Source: Sphingosinicella xenopeptidilytica (GTDB lineage Bacteria; Pseudomonadota; Alphaproteobacteria; Sphingomonadales; Sphingomonadaceae). Taken from it: 64,000 bases of DNA. Location of the stretch: contig NZ_JBHTIK010000001.1 of assembly GCF_042676985.1 (NCBI RefSeq), positions 124,001-188,000 on the forward strand. The letters run 5' to 3'. A model generated the notes under the pieces. It saw only the letters and a program-made list of their open reading frames with translations, was not told the origin of the DNA and searched no databases. A program made the position numbers and the translations under genes. The number at the start of each line of letters is the position of its first letter. Position 1 is the first letter of the stretch. Positions 35,321-44,222 of the stretch are shown here, one piece after another.

Positions 35321-35746
35321 ATGACAAAAATCGATATCGAAGCCATTTGCGCTGAGCGCGGTCTGCGCATCACCGAGCAGCGGCGCGTGATCGCGCGGGT
35401 GCTTTCCGATGCCGAGGACCATCCCGATGTCGAGGAGCTGTACCGGCGGGCATCGGCGATCGATTCCGGCATTTCCATCGCTACCGTCTATCGCACCGTG
35501 CGCCTCTTCGAGGAGGCGGGCATCCTTGAACGTCACGACTTCCGCGACGGCCGCTCGCGCTATGAACCGACGCCCGAGGAGCATCACGATCACCTGATCG
35601 ACGTGGAGACCGGCACGGTCATCGAGTTCCACGACGATGCGCTCGAAGAGCTGCAGCGTCTCATTGCCGAACGTCTCGGCTTCGAACTCGTCGATCATCG
35701 GCTGGAACTCTACGGTCGCCCGATCAAGACGAAGCCGGCCAACTGA
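35321..35746 (+). CDS. fur: Fur-family metal-responsive regulator
   Basis: A 141-residue Fur protein. The winged helix contains GLRITEQRRVIARVL and ISIATVYRTVRLFEEAGI. The metal site HHDHLIDVETG and the following D/E ligands are intact. The C-terminal paired cysteines that bind structural zinc in E. coli Fur are missing, as in many alphaproteobacterial Fur proteins. It probably controls iron or manganese homeostasis. miaB starts 15 bases after its stop. Confidence 0.88.
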   Translation: MTKIDIEAICAERGLRITEQRRVIARVLSDAEDHPDVEELYRRASAIDSGISIATVYRTVRLFEEAGILERHDFRDGRSRYEPTPEEHHDHLIDVETGTVIEFHDDALEELQRLIAERLGFELVDHRLELYGRPIKTKPAN

Positions 35747-35760
35747 AATCCGCACCCAAC

Positions 35761-37068
35761 GTGTCTGATCCCCGTTCCTATTTCGTCAAGACGTTCGGCT
35801 GCCAGATGAACGTCTACGACAGCGAGCGCATGGCCGAGCTGCTGGAGGCGGAAGGCCACACGCCGGCCGCATCGGCGGAGGACGCCGATATTGTCGTGCT
35901 CAACACCTGCCACATCCGCGAGCGCGCAAGCGAGAAGGTCTATTCGGAAATCGGCCGCCTGAAACACCGCGACGGGCCGAAACCGATCGTGGCGGTCGCC
36001 GGCTGCGTGGCACAGGCCGAAGGCGCCGAGATCGTGCGGCGCGCGCCTGCCGTGGACGTGGTCGTGGGCCCACAGGCTTACCATCGGCTGCTGGACCTGA
36101 TCGCACGGGCGAAGGAACGCCCCGTGGAGACCGACCTGCCGACGCTCGAGAAGTTCGAGGCGCTCGGCAAGCGCCGCAAGGCTGCGCCGTCCTCGTTCCT
36201 TACGATCCAGGAGGGCTGCGACAAGTTCTGTACCTATTGCGTCGTGCCCTACACGCGCGGGGCTGAAGTTTCGCGCCCGGCCGAGGCCATTCTTGAAGAA
36301 GCGCAGCGGCTTGCAGGCGAGGGCGCGCGCGAGATCGTGCTGCTCGGCCAGAACGTCAACGCCTACCGCCACGACCGCACCGATTTCGCGGCGCTTATCG
36401 CCGAGGTGGCTGCGATCGAGGGGATCGCGCGCATCCGCTACACGACGAGCCATCCCGCCGACATGACAGACGCGCTGATCGACGCGCACCGAACGACACC
36501 CAAGCTGATGCCCTATCTGCACCTTCCCGTGCAGTCCGGCTCCAACCGCGTGCTGAAGGCGATGAACCGCTCGCACACGGCCGAGACGTATCTTGCCATC
36601 ATCGAAAAGCTGCGCGCCGCGCGGGCGGACATGGCAATCTCGGGCGATTTCATCGTCGGCTTCCCCGGCGAGACCGAAGCCGAGTTCGAGGAGACGCTGG
36701 CGATCATCCGCGCAGCGAACTACGCGCAGGCCTATTCGTTCAAATATTCGGCGCGCCCCGGCACTCCCGCTGCGGAGATGGACGGGCAGATCGACGAGGA
36801 CGTGAAATCGGACCGTTTGCAGCGCCTGCAGGCACTGGTGCAGGAACAGCAGCTCGCATTCAACCGCGCCGCGCTCGGCCGCACCATGCCCATCCTGCTG
36901 GAACGCCCCGGCAAGCGCGACGGGCAGTTGATCGGCAAGACGCCGTGGCTGCAATCCGTGTATGTCGATGCAGCCGGCACACACATCGGAGACATTGTGA
37001 CGGTGGAGATCGAGGGCGCCTTCGCGAACAGTCTTGCAGGACGCATCGCATTCGCCGAAGCTGCCTGA
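35761..37068 (+). CDS. miaB: tRNA-2-methylthio-N6-dimethylallyladenosine synthase
   Basis: MiaB is a radical-SAM methylthiotransferase acting on i6A37 of tRNA. The N-terminal domain carries three cysteines (TFGCQMN, NTCHIRERAS, AGCVAQ) for the auxiliary cluster. The radical-SAM motif is EGCDKFCTYCVVPYTRG, and a TRAM domain ends the 435-residue protein. It starts at GTG 35761. It is followed within three bases by phoH, the usual miaB-phoH-ybeY-corC-lnt order. Confidence 0.97.
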   Translation: MSDPRSYFVKTFGCQMNVYDSERMAELLEAEGHTPAASAEDADIVVLNTCHIRERASEKVYSEIGRLKHRDGPKPIVAVAGCVAQAEGAEIVRRAPAVDVVVGPQAYHRLLDLIARAKERPVETDLPTLEKFEALGKRRKAAPSSFLTIQEGCDKFCTYCVVPYTRGAEVSRPAEAILEEAQRLAGEGAREIVLLGQNVNAYRHDRTDFAALIAEVAAIEGIARIRYTTSHPADMTDALIDAHRTTPKLMPYLHLPVQSGSNRVLKAMNRSHTAETYLAIIEKLRAARADMAISGDFIVGFPGETEAEFEETLAIIRAANYAQAYSFKYSARPGTPAAEMDGQIDEDVKSDRLQRLQALVQEQQLAFNRAALGRTMPILLERPGKRDGQLIGKTPWLQSVYVDAAGTHIGDIVTVEIEGAFANSLAGRIAFAEAA

Positions 37069-37070
37069 CG

Positions 37071-38075
37071 ATGGCAAAAAAATCCGCTCCGCTTTCCCCG
37101 CCCGCCGCAAACGACCGTGTCCGACTCGAACTGGATTTCGACCGCGCCGAACTGCTCGGCGCCCTGTTCGGCCAATACGATCAGAACCTGATCGCCATCG
37201 AGAACCGGCTCGGCGTCTACATCGCCGCGCGCGGCAACCGGCTTTCGATCGAGGGAGAGGCGCACGCGGCGGCGCGGGCGCGCGACGTGCTGACCGGACT
37301 CTACAACCGCCTCGCACTGGGGCAGGGCGTCGATATCGGCGATGTGGAAGGGGCGCTCGCGCTGTCGCAGGACCCTTCGCTCGAAGGCCTCGTCCGTGCC
37401 GAGGACGGCGGCGCTTCGCCGGTCATCATCCGCACACGGCGCAAAACCATCGTGCCACGCTCGCCGACGCAGCTCCGCTACATGGAGGCGCTCGCCCGGC
37501 AGGACATCATCTTCGCACTCGGCCCGGCGGGCACCGGCAAGACCTATGTGGCGGTGGCGCAGGCGGTGAGCCAGCTGATCGCAGGCTCGGTCGACCGGCT
37601 GATCCTGTCGCGACCGGCGGTAGAGGCGGGCGAACGGCTCGGCTTCCTCCCCGGCGACATGCGCGAGAAGGTCGATCCCTACCTCCGTCCGCTCTACGAC
37701 GCGCTCTACGACATGCTGCCCTCCGAACAGGTGGAGCGGCGCATCGCCAGCGGCGAGATCGAGATCGCGCCCATCGCCTTCATGCGCGGACGCACGCTCG
37801 CCAACGCCTTCGTCATCCTCGACGAGGCGCAGAACACCACGCCCGAGCAGATGAAGATGTTCCTCACCCGCTTCGGGCAGGGAAGCCGCATGGTCGTTTG
37901 CGGCGACCCCAAGCAGGTCGACCTGCCGAACCCCGGCCGCTCCGGCCTCAACGACGCCACGCAGCGCCTTGAAGGCATCGACGGCATCGCCGTCGTGCGC
38001 TTCGGCGTAGCCGACGTGGTGCGCCATCCGATCGTGGGCCGGATCGTGGAGGCCTACGAAGGCCCCAATGCTTGA
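37071..38075 (+). CDS. phoH: PhoH-like ATPase
   Basis: A 334-residue PhoH protein with an N-terminal KH-like region (about 15-110) and a P-loop ATPase domain. Walker A is ALGPAGTGKTYVA, Walker B is AFVILDEAQNTTPEQM, and SRPAVEAGERLGFLPGD is the family block between them. It is the YbeZ type that partners the YbeY endoribonuclease. ATG 37071 follows the miaB stop closely, and its end overlaps ybeY by eight bases. Confidence 0.94.
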   Translation: MAKKSAPLSPPAANDRVRLELDFDRAELLGALFGQYDQNLIAIENRLGVYIAARGNRLSIEGEAHAAARARDVLTGLYNRLALGQGVDIGDVEGALALSQDPSLEGLVRAEDGGASPVIIRTRRKTIVPRSPTQLRYMEALARQDIIFALGPAGTGKTYVAVAQAVSQLIAGSVDRLILSRPAVEAGERLGFLPGDMREKVDPYLRPLYDALYDMLPSEQVERRIASGEIEIAPIAFMRGRTLANAFVILDEAQNTTPEQMKMFLTRFGQGSRMVVCGDPKQVDLPNPGRSGLNDATQRLEGIDGIAVVRFGVADVVRHPIVGRIVEAYEGPNA

Positions 38076-38574
38076 TGTCGCCGCAGGCATTGCCGGCGGC
38101 AAGTGGCCGGACGCCGACTGGACCGCGCTTGCCGAAGCCGCCTGCCGCGCCGCACTCGGCGAAACGCCTTACGCGGGCCTCATCGACGCGAGCTTCTGCT
38201 GCGAGATCTCGATCCGGCTGACGGATGACAGCGAAGTCCAGACGTTGAACGCGCAGTACCGCGACAAGGACAAGCCGACGAACGTGCTGTCGTTTCCGAT
38301 GGTGCAGGCGGACCTGCTGGAAAGCCTTTCGAACAGCGACGACGGCGAGGTCCTGCTCGGCGACATCGTGCTCGCCGACGGTGTCGTAGCGCGCGAAGCC
38401 GCCGAGCGCGGCATCACGATCACCGATCATGCGACGCATCTCATCATCCACGGACTGCTCCATCTCGTCGGCTACGACCACGAGCAGGATGCCGAAGCCG
38501 AGGCGATGGAGGAGATGGAGCGCCGTGCGCTTGCATCGCTGGGGATTGCCAACCCCTACGCCGGCGAGGCATGA
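38068..38574 (+). CDS. ybeY: Endoribonuclease YbeY (16S rRNA maturation)
   Basis: A 168-residue single-strand RNase needed for 16S rRNA 3'-end maturation and ribosome quality control. The zinc-binding H-x-x-x-H-x-x-x-x-x-H is present as HGLLHLVGYDH. LNAQYRDKDKPTNVLSFP and GDIVLADGVVAREA precede it. It overlaps phoH by eight bases and is followed by corC. Confidence 0.95.
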   Translation: MLDVAAGIAGGKWPDADWTALAEAACRAALGETPYAGLIDASFCCEISIRLTDDSEVQTLNAQYRDKDKPTNVLSFPMVQADLLESLSNSDDGEVLLGDIVLADGVVAREAAERGITITDHATHLIIHGLLHLVGYDHEQDAEAEAMEEMERRALASLGIANPYAGEA

Positions 38575-38587
38575 CGGCTGGGAAACG

Positions 38588-39499
38588 ATGAGCGACGAAC
38601 CTCCGAGTAGCAGCGGCGACCAGCCGTTCCGACCCCTTCTCCGCGCCTTGCGGAGCCTGATCTTCGGCCGTGGCGGCGAGGCCACGCTGCGCGAGAGCAT
38701 CGAGGAAGCCCTCGAGGATCACGCCGGCGACACCCCCGAAGGTGACGATCTTTCCGAGACCGAGCGCCTGATGCTTCGGAATCTGCTCGATTTCGGCGAG
38801 CGGCGCGTGGGTGACGTGATGGTGCCGCGCGGCGAAATCATCGCCTGCGATGTCGAGGATAATTTCCAGACGCTGGTCGCCGCCTTCGTCGACGCAGGCC
38901 ATAGCCGCCTGCCGGTTTTCCGCGAATCGCTCGACGATGTGATCGGCATGATTCACGTGAAGGACGTCTATGCAGTGATCGCGGGCGAGGGGCGCAGCGC
39001 CAATGTGGAGGCGGAAAGCCTGCTGCGCCCGGTGCTGTTCGTGCCGCCCGCGATGCGCGTGCTCGATCTGCTCGCACGAATGCGGCAGGGGCGCACGCAC
39101 ATGGCGATCGTGGTGGATGAATATGGCGGCACCGACGGGCTCGTAACCATCGAGGACCTGGTCGAGGAAATCGTCGGCGACATCGCCGACGAGCACGACG
39201 AGGAAGAGGCCGAAGCGATCACACCGCTGCCGGACGGCGGCTTCGAGGTGGACGCGCGCGTCGATATCGAGGCGCTGGAGAAGGCGACGGGAGCGCCTCT
39301 TTCGGAGGCGGCGGACGGCGACGTCGATACCGTGGGCGGCCTCGTGTTCATGCTCGCCGGACATATCCCGGCGATCGGCGGAATCGTGGCGCATCCGGGC
39401 GGCTGGTCGTTCGAGGTGACCGCCGGGGATGAGCGCAAGATCGAGCGCGTGCGCGCGTATCCGCCGCAGGCCCTTCCGGCCGCGGCCAGCGGGGCGTGA
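38588..39499 (+). CDS. CorC/HlyC-family CBS-domain protein
   Basis: A 303-residue soluble hemolysin C-like protein. Two CBS domains (about 70-190), opening with RVGDVMVPRGEIIACD and ending VVDEYGGTDGLVTIEDLVEEIVG (broken for length), are followed by a CorC_HlyC domain with GGFEVDARVDIEALE and DVDTVGGLVFMLAGHIP. Such proteins bind nucleotides and modulate Mg2+/Co2+ efflux. The neighbour in this conserved order is lnt, which overlaps its stop (GTGA). Confidence 0.9.
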   Translation: MSDEPPSSSGDQPFRPLLRALRSLIFGRGGEATLRESIEEALEDHAGDTPEGDDLSETERLMLRNLLDFGERRVGDVMVPRGEIIACDVEDNFQTLVAAFVDAGHSRLPVFRESLDDVIGMIHVKDVYAVIAGEGRSANVEAESLLRPVLFVPPAMRVLDLLARMRQGRTHMAIVVDEYGGTDGLVTIEDLVEEIVGDIADEHDEEEAEAITPLPDGGFEVDARVDIEALEKATGAPLSEAADGDVDTVGGLVFMLAGHIPAIGGIVAHPGGWSFEVTAGDERKIERVRAYPPQALPAAASGA

Positions 39500-40992
39500 C
39501 GGTTCCTGCGGGCCGGGCACGTTTCGGCCTTCTGTTCATTGCGGGCATCATCAGCAGCCTTGGCTTCGCGCCGTGGAATCTTTGGCCGCTGACACTGATC
39601 GGGCTCGCCTGGCTGATCCGGGAAACCGCGACGACCGAGACGTGGCGTCAGGCGGCGAAGGCGGGGTGGGTGTTCGGGTTCGGGCACTTCCTGCTGGGGA
39701 CGCACTGGATCGCGCAGGCGTTTCAGTATCAGCAGGACATGCCCGCGTGGACAGGCTGGGTCGGCGTGGTGCTTCTGTCCGCCTACCTCGCGGTTTTTCC
39801 GGCGATGACAGTGGTGGCGGCAAGACGGTTCGGCGCGGGGCTGCCGCTGGTGCTGGGCTTTGCGGGCTGCTGGACGATCGCGGAAGGCCTACGCGGTGTT
39901 CTCTTCTCCGGCTTCCCGTGGAACCCGCTTGGCACGGCGGCGCTGCCGATGGCGGGGCTGGGGCAGGGCGCGGCTCTCGTCGGCGGGCTTGGGCTTTCGG
40001 CGATCATCGTGCTGGCGGCGGGCGGACTTTATCTTCTCGAACGGCAATGGCGCACGGGCGCCTTGATCCTCGGCCTGACGGCGGCGGCGGCGCTTGCCGG
40101 GCTGATGCCTCTGCGCACGCCCACACAGCTCACGCCGACGCGGCTCCACATCGTGCAGGCCGACATCGGGCAGGACGAGAAATGGTCCGAAGACGGCGTC
40201 GAGCGAGCGGTCGTCAAATATCTGAAGCTCTCGCCCGCGCCGACGCGCGCGCCGCGCCTGCTGATCTGGCCCGAGGCGGCGATCCCAGACCTCCTCGACG
40301 AAATGCCTTCGATGCGGCGCAGGCTGGGCGCGCATCTGGGGCCGAACGACCTGATGCTGCTCGGCGCGCTGAAGGCGATCCGCGAGGACGACGGCAGCGC
40401 GATCGCGGCGCGCAACAGCCTGTTCGTGCTCGACAGCGAAGGCGGCATCCTTGCGCGTTACGACAAGAAACGGCTGGTGCCGTTCGGCGAATTCCTGCCC
40501 GCGCGCACGCTCCTGAACGCGATCGGGCTCGACCGGCTCGCCCCCGGCGCGCTCGACTTCTGGCCCGGACCGGGGCCGCGCACGCTGCCGCTTCCGAGCG
40601 GCTTTCCGGCCGTGGGTCCGCTGATCTGCTACGAAGTGATCTTCGACGGCCGCGTGACCGAGGCGGGATACCGCCCGGCGTGGCTGCTGAATGTCTCCAA
40701 CGATGCATGGTTCGCCGGTGCGGGCGCCGAGATGCACCTCGCGCAGGCGCGCCTTCGCAGCATCGAGGAAGGGCTGCCGATGGCACGCTCCACGCCCACG
40801 GGCATCAGCGCCGTGATCGACGCGAGCGGCCGCGTGACGGCATCGATGCCGCGTGGACAGGCGGGCGTGATCGATGCGCGGCTGCCGGAAGCGAACCCGC
40901 CGACATTGTTCAGCCATACCGGCCGCATTCTGCCGCTGCTGCTTGCCGCGCTCCTCGCGCTTCTCGGCTGGAGCCTCTCCCGCACACGCTGA
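39496..40992 (+). CDS. lnt: Apolipoprotein N-acyltransferase
   Basis: Lnt adds the third acyl chain to lipoproteins in the inner membrane. The 498-residue protein begins with about seven transmembrane helices (FAPWNLWPLTLIGLAWL to about residue 200). A nitrilase-like periplasmic domain follows, with the catalytic Glu near 260 (IWPEAAIPDLL), a Lys near 324 (YDKKRLVPFGEF) and Cys378 (GPLICYEVIF), and a last helix anchors the C-terminus. The GTG start overlaps corC by four bases. It serves the several lipoproteins predicted in this window. Confidence 0.95.
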   Translation: MTVPAGRARFGLLFIAGIISSLGFAPWNLWPLTLIGLAWLIRETATTETWRQAAKAGWVFGFGHFLLGTHWIAQAFQYQQDMPAWTGWVGVVLLSAYLAVFPAMTVVAARRFGAGLPLVLGFAGCWTIAEGLRGVLFSGFPWNPLGTAALPMAGLGQGAALVGGLGLSAIIVLAAGGLYLLERQWRTGALILGLTAAAALAGLMPLRTPTQLTPTRLHIVQADIGQDEKWSEDGVERAVVKYLKLSPAPTRAPRLLIWPEAAIPDLLDEMPSMRRRLGAHLGPNDLMLLGALKAIREDDGSAIAARNSLFVLDSEGGILARYDKKRLVPFGEFLPARTLLNAIGLDRLAPGALDFWPGPGPRTLPLPSGFPAVGPLICYEVIFDGRVTEAGYRPAWLLNVSNDAWFAGAGAEMHLAQARLRSIEEGLPMARSTPTGISAVIDASGRVTASMPRGQAGVIDARLPEANPPTLFSHTGRILPLLLAALLALLGWSLSRTR

Positions 40993-41014
40993 CGCCTTGC
41001 GCCCCGGAACGGAT

Positions 41015-41044
41015 GCAAATACACCCGCTATGGTTGTATTCTGC
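41015..41044. promoter_or_regulatory. Inverted repeat upstream of the XRE regulator gene
   Basis: AATACA (41018-41023) and TGTATT (41035-41040) form a perfect inverted repeat. It extends outward to GCA and TGC with a one-base offset, centred about 30 bases before the ATG of the XRE-family gene. This is the expected size and place of an operator for an autoregulating helix-turn-helix protein. Confidence 0.4.
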
Positions 41045-41058
41045 CCGATCCCGGAGCC

Positions 41059-41451
41059 ATGCCAAGCGAAGCTATCCATCCTGTCGACGTTCACGTGGGC
41101 AAGCGCCTGCGCGAAAGCCGCACGGCGTGCGGGGTGACGCAGGCCGAACTCGGCGCGGACCTCGGCATCAGCGCGCAGCAGGTGCAGAAATACGAAAACG
41201 GCAGCAACCGCATCAGCGCGAGCAAGCTGTTCGAGATCGCGGGGCGGCTCGGCACGGGTATCGACTGGTTTTTCGAGGGGCTGGAGGCGCGCGCACCTGT
41301 TCTACTTGGGGAAACGCAGGGCGCCTTTGAAGCCGAGCCGACATCTCACGAGCAGACCCGCGCAATGATCGCCGCGTTCAGGGCGCTACCCGACGATGCC
41401 GCGCGCACGGATGCGCTGACCTACGTGCAAAACCGGGCCGAGCAGACATAA
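41059..41451 (+). CDS. XRE-family helix-turn-helix regulator
   Basis: A 130-residue regulator whose N-terminal 70 residues are a Cro/C1-type helix-turn-helix (VGKRLRESRTACGVTQAELG, then GISAQQVQKYENGSNRISASKL). The C-terminal part, with EQTRAMIAAFRALPDDAARTDAL, has no known domain. It lies 83 bases before metK on the same strand and 66 bases after lnt. The pairing with metK suggests a link to SAM or methionine control, which is an inference. Confidence 0.85.
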   Translation: MPSEAIHPVDVHVGKRLRESRTACGVTQAELGADLGISAQQVQKYENGSNRISASKLFEIAGRLGTGIDWFFEGLEARAPVLLGETQGAFEAEPTSHEQTRAMIAAFRALPDDAARTDALTYVQNRAEQT

Positions 41452-41534
41452 ACGATTCTTTATGTCCGCTTGCGCCGATGCGGGCGCGGCGCTAGACCGG
41501 TTAACAGTTCAAGAGCTGTTTCAGGAAAAGATGC

Positions 41535-42755
41535 ATGGCGCGCAGCGACTATCTCTTCACGTCCGAATCGGTCTCGGAAGGCCACCCCGACAAGGTTGCC
41601 GACCAGATTTCAGACGCGATCGTCGATCTGTTTCTTTCGAAAGACCCCGAAGCGCGCATCGCCTGCGAAACGCTGACGACGACGCAGCTCGTGGTGCTGG
41701 CGGGCGAAATCCGCTGCAAGGGCGTGTATGAAAACGGCGCGTGGGCGCCGGGCGCGCTCGACGAGATCGAAGCGACCGTACGCGAGACGGTGAAGCGCAT
41801 CGGCTATGCGCAGGACGGGTTCCACTGGGAGCAGTTCCGCTTCGAGAACAACCTGCATGGCCAATCCGCACACATCGCGCAGGGCGTCGACGAGGCGGGC
41901 AACAAGGACGAGGGCGCGGGCGACCAGGGCATCATGTTCGGCTACGCGACCGACGAGACGCCCGACCTGATGCCCGCGACGCTCGACTACAGCCACAAGA
42001 TCCTCGCGCGGCTGGCGGCGGACCGCCATTCGGGCGCGGCGCCGTTCCTGGAGCCGGACAGCAAGAGCCAGGTGACGCTGCGCTACGCGGGCGGCGTGCC
42101 CGTCGAAGCGACCGCGCTCGTCGTTTCGACGCAGCACGCGCCGGGCTATTTCTGGCACGGCGGCGAGGGCGACCCGGACAAATACAAGGTTCTGCGCGAC
42201 TACGTGCTCGGCGTGTTCAAGGACGTGCTGCCCGACGGCTTCGTGACCGAGAACACCGCGATCCACGTAAACCCCACGGGCCGCTTCGAGATCGGCGGAC
42301 CGGACGGCGACGCGGGCCTCACCGGCCGCAAGATCATCGTGGACACCTACGGCGGTGCTTCGCCCCACGGCGGCGGCGCGTTCAGCGGCAAGGACCCGAC
42401 GAAGGTGGATCGCTCGGCCGCGTACATCACGCGCTACCTTGCGAAGAACATCGTCGCGGCTGGCCTCGCGAAGCGCTGCACGATCCAGCTCTCCTACGCC
42501 ATCGGCGTCGCCGAGCCGCTGTCGCTCTACGTCGACCTCCACGGCACCGGCACGGTGGACGAGGCCAAGCTCGAAGCGGTGATCCCGCAGCTCGTACGCC
42601 TGACGCCGAAGGGCATCCGCGAACACCTCGGCCTCAACAAGCCGATCTACAGCACGACCGCCGCCTACGGGCACTTCGGGCGGAAACCCGAGGGCGACTT
42701 CTTCCCGTGGGAGAAGACCGATCTGGTGGCGAAGCTGAAGGCGGCGGTTTCGTAG
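41535..42755 (+). CDS. metK: S-adenosylmethionine synthetase
   Basis: MetK makes SAM from methionine and ATP. The 406-residue protein opens with YLFTSESVSEGHPDKVADQI and carries the hexapeptide-type GAGDQGIMFGYA, IVDTYGGASPHGGGAFSGKD (phosphate-binding glycine loop) and YGHFGR near the end. All catalytic signatures are intact. The 83-base leader has a short inverted repeat (AACAG/CTGTT near 41505-41520) but no recognisable SAM riboswitch. Confidence 0.97.
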   Translation: MARSDYLFTSESVSEGHPDKVADQISDAIVDLFLSKDPEARIACETLTTTQLVVLAGEIRCKGVYENGAWAPGALDEIEATVRETVKRIGYAQDGFHWEQFRFENNLHGQSAHIAQGVDEAGNKDEGAGDQGIMFGYATDETPDLMPATLDYSHKILARLAADRHSGAAPFLEPDSKSQVTLRYAGGVPVEATALVVSTQHAPGYFWHGGEGDPDKYKVLRDYVLGVFKDVLPDGFVTENTAIHVNPTGRFEIGGPDGDAGLTGRKIIVDTYGGASPHGGGAFSGKDPTKVDRSAAYITRYLAKNIVAAGLAKRCTIQLSYAIGVAEPLSLYVDLHGTGTVDEAKLEAVIPQLVRLTPKGIREHLGLNKPIYSTTAAYGHFGRKPEGDFFPWEKTDLVAKLKAAVS

Positions 42756-42803
42756 GGCCGAATATTGCCCTGAGAACTGGCGCGAAAGATCGAGCCGCTT
42801 GCC

Positions 42804-42890
42804 GTGCTCAACGTAAAGACCGGACCGCTCACACGATCGGATTTCGATCTGATCGAGGGCCTGCCGCCTGAGGACCGTGTGCGGCCATAA
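42804..42890 (+). pseudogene. Short reading frame, possible gene remnant
   Basis: A 28-codon frame from GTG 42804 to TAA 42890 reads VLNVKTGPLTRSDFDLIEGL and then PPEDRVRP. The frame is protein-like, and upstream in-phase codons back to a stop at about 42773 are also plausible coding. There is no start codon with a ribosome-binding site. It could be the 3' end of a lost gene or a very short real peptide. The family was not recognised. Confidence 0.25.
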
Positions 42891-43023
42891 TCCCAATTCT
42901 AGTCCCACGTCCTGTCGGCAGACGCGTTAGATTCAGATTTGTTATTCCCGGGCAGAGCCGCTGGCATTTCTGGACTTTGCGGCCATGGAATGAAATCATC
43001 ACGGCCGCACAGGGGGAAGATGA

Positions 43024-43431
43024 ATGTTGACGGCGCTTTCCAATCTTTTGCTGAACAGGCGTCTGGTCGGCGCGGTTGTGCTGGCGATCGTGTTGTTTAC
43101 CTTGGCACTGGATGTTACCGGACTTGTTCATCCCTGCCCCTATTGCCGAATGCAGAGGTTCGCCCTTGGGGTCATTTCCATTGTTCTGCTGTTCCGCTTC
43201 TACAACGCCCTTTTGAGCCGCTACATCGTGGCGGTGGTTGGAATGATGGGTCTTGTTGTTGGAATTATGCAGAATTTCAACCACTTGAAGAAGATGAACA
43301 AGGGTGAATTCGACTGGTCTGCGCTTTCAATAGGACACCCCTGGGTGCTCTCAGGCCTCGCGATACTGACGCTGGTCTGGCTGTTCTTTCTGGTTTTCGA
43401 TCTCGACAAGTCCCCGTCGCGTAAACTGTAG
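43024..43431 (+). CDS. Short DsbB-like membrane protein
   Basis: A 135-residue membrane protein with about four hydrophobic segments (GAVVLAIVLFTLALDVTGLV, ALGVISIVLLFRF, YIVAVVGMMGLVVGIM, LAILTLVWLFFLVFDL). The single Cys-x-x-Cys in HPCPYCRMQRFALG (Cys38, Cys41), placed just after the first helix and followed by Q-R, resembles DsbB, which reoxidises DsbA. The second, periplasmic cysteine pair of DsbB is missing. ATG 43024 follows GGGGGAAG. The gene has markedly lower GC than its neighbours, suggesting transfer. Confidence 0.6.
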   Translation: MLTALSNLLLNRRLVGAVVLAIVLFTLALDVTGLVHPCPYCRMQRFALGVISIVLLFRFYNALLSRYIVAVVGMMGLVVGIMQNFNHLKKMNKGEFDWSALSIGHPWVLSGLAILTLVWLFFLVFDLDKSPSRKL

Positions 43432-43488
43432 CGTCCGCATCCGAAATGCTGGCAGGCAACCATGTGATCGTCCGCGAAACAGCGCGGA

Positions 43489-43773
43489 TCAGAGCGCGTC
43501 GATCGCCTTCGCCAGTTCGATATCCCGCATCGAAAGCCCGCCCGCGTCGTGCGTGGTGAGCAGGATGTCGACGCGGTTCCACACGTTCGACCATTCGGGG
43601 TGGTGATCCGCCTTTTCGGCGAGGAGCGCCACGCGGCTCATGAAGCCGAAGGCTTGCGAGAAATCCTTGAAGCGGAAGCTGCGGGTGATGGCGTCTCGCA
43701 CCGCATCCAGCGTCCACGCGGGGAGATCGGCGAGAAGCTCTGCGCGTTCGGCATCCGAAAGTTTCGTTACCAT
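43489..43773 (-). CDS. phhB: 4a-hydroxytetrahydrobiopterin dehydratase
   Basis: A 94-residue pterin-4a-carbinolamine dehydratase, which recycles the pterin cofactor of aromatic amino-acid hydroxylases. The family core FKDFSQAFGFMSRVALLAEK, DHHPEWSNVWNRVDILLTTH and the C-terminal SMRDIELAKAID are present, including the catalytic His-His. No phenylalanine hydroxylase gene is in the window. It diverges from the zincin gene at 43812. Confidence 0.92.
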   Translation of the reverse strand: MVTKLSDAERAELLADLPAWTLDAVRDAITRSFRFKDFSQAFGFMSRVALLAEKADHHPEWSNVWNRVDILLTTHDAGGLSMRDIELAKAIDAL

Positions 43774-43811
43774 CGCTGTCCTCCTGCTGGCGCGGCGCAG
43801 CGCTTCCTCCT

Positions 43812-44222
43812 ATGTCGTACAGCATGGCTGGACGTCAAACCTTCGCGCCTTCGCTGGACGATATAGAAACGCTGGCGCGCAGCGCCATCGCGCGGCTTCC
43901 CGAGATTTTCCGCAGCCATCTCGGCACGGTCGTGCTGCGCATCGAGGACTTCCCCGACGAGGACGTGTGCCGCGACATGGAGCTTGAAAGCGAGTTCGAC
44001 ATCCTCGGGCTCTATCAGGGCCATGCGGTGGGGCGCTCGGTCGACGTGTCCGGCGCGCTGCCCGATACGGTCTATCTCTATCGCCGCCCGATCCTCGACC
44101 TGTGGGCCGAGGGCGAGGAGAGCCTGGAGCATATCGTGACGCACGTGCTGGTGCACGAGGTGGGACACCACTTCGGTCTTTCCGACGACGACATGCACCG
44201 GATCGAGGATTCAGCGCTGTAA
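43812..44222 (+). CDS. Zincin-like metallopeptidase family protein
   Basis: A 136-residue protein of the minimal zincin family (PF06262/DUF1025). The motif HEVGHHFGLSDDDMHRIE gives H-E-x-x-H plus the downstream Asp that together bind zinc. LGLYQGHAVG and YLYRRPILDLWAEGEE are also conserved. Members are small putative peptidases of unknown substrate. ATG 43812 or ATG 43824 may be used. Its last 12 bases overlap the convergent sirtuin gene. Confidence 0.87.
   Translation: MSYSMAGRQTFAPSLDDIETLARSAIARLPEIFRSHLGTVVLRIEDFPDEDVCRDMELESEFDILGLYQGHAVGRSVDVSGALPDTVYLYRRPILDLWAEGEESLEHIVTHVLVHEVGHHFGLSDDDMHRIEDSAL

Noticed and set aside
41452..41534. Possible SAM riboswitch before metK
   Set aside because: The 83-base leader lacks the conserved cores of SAM-I, SAM-II, SAM-V or SAM/SAH elements; only a small inverted repeat is present.
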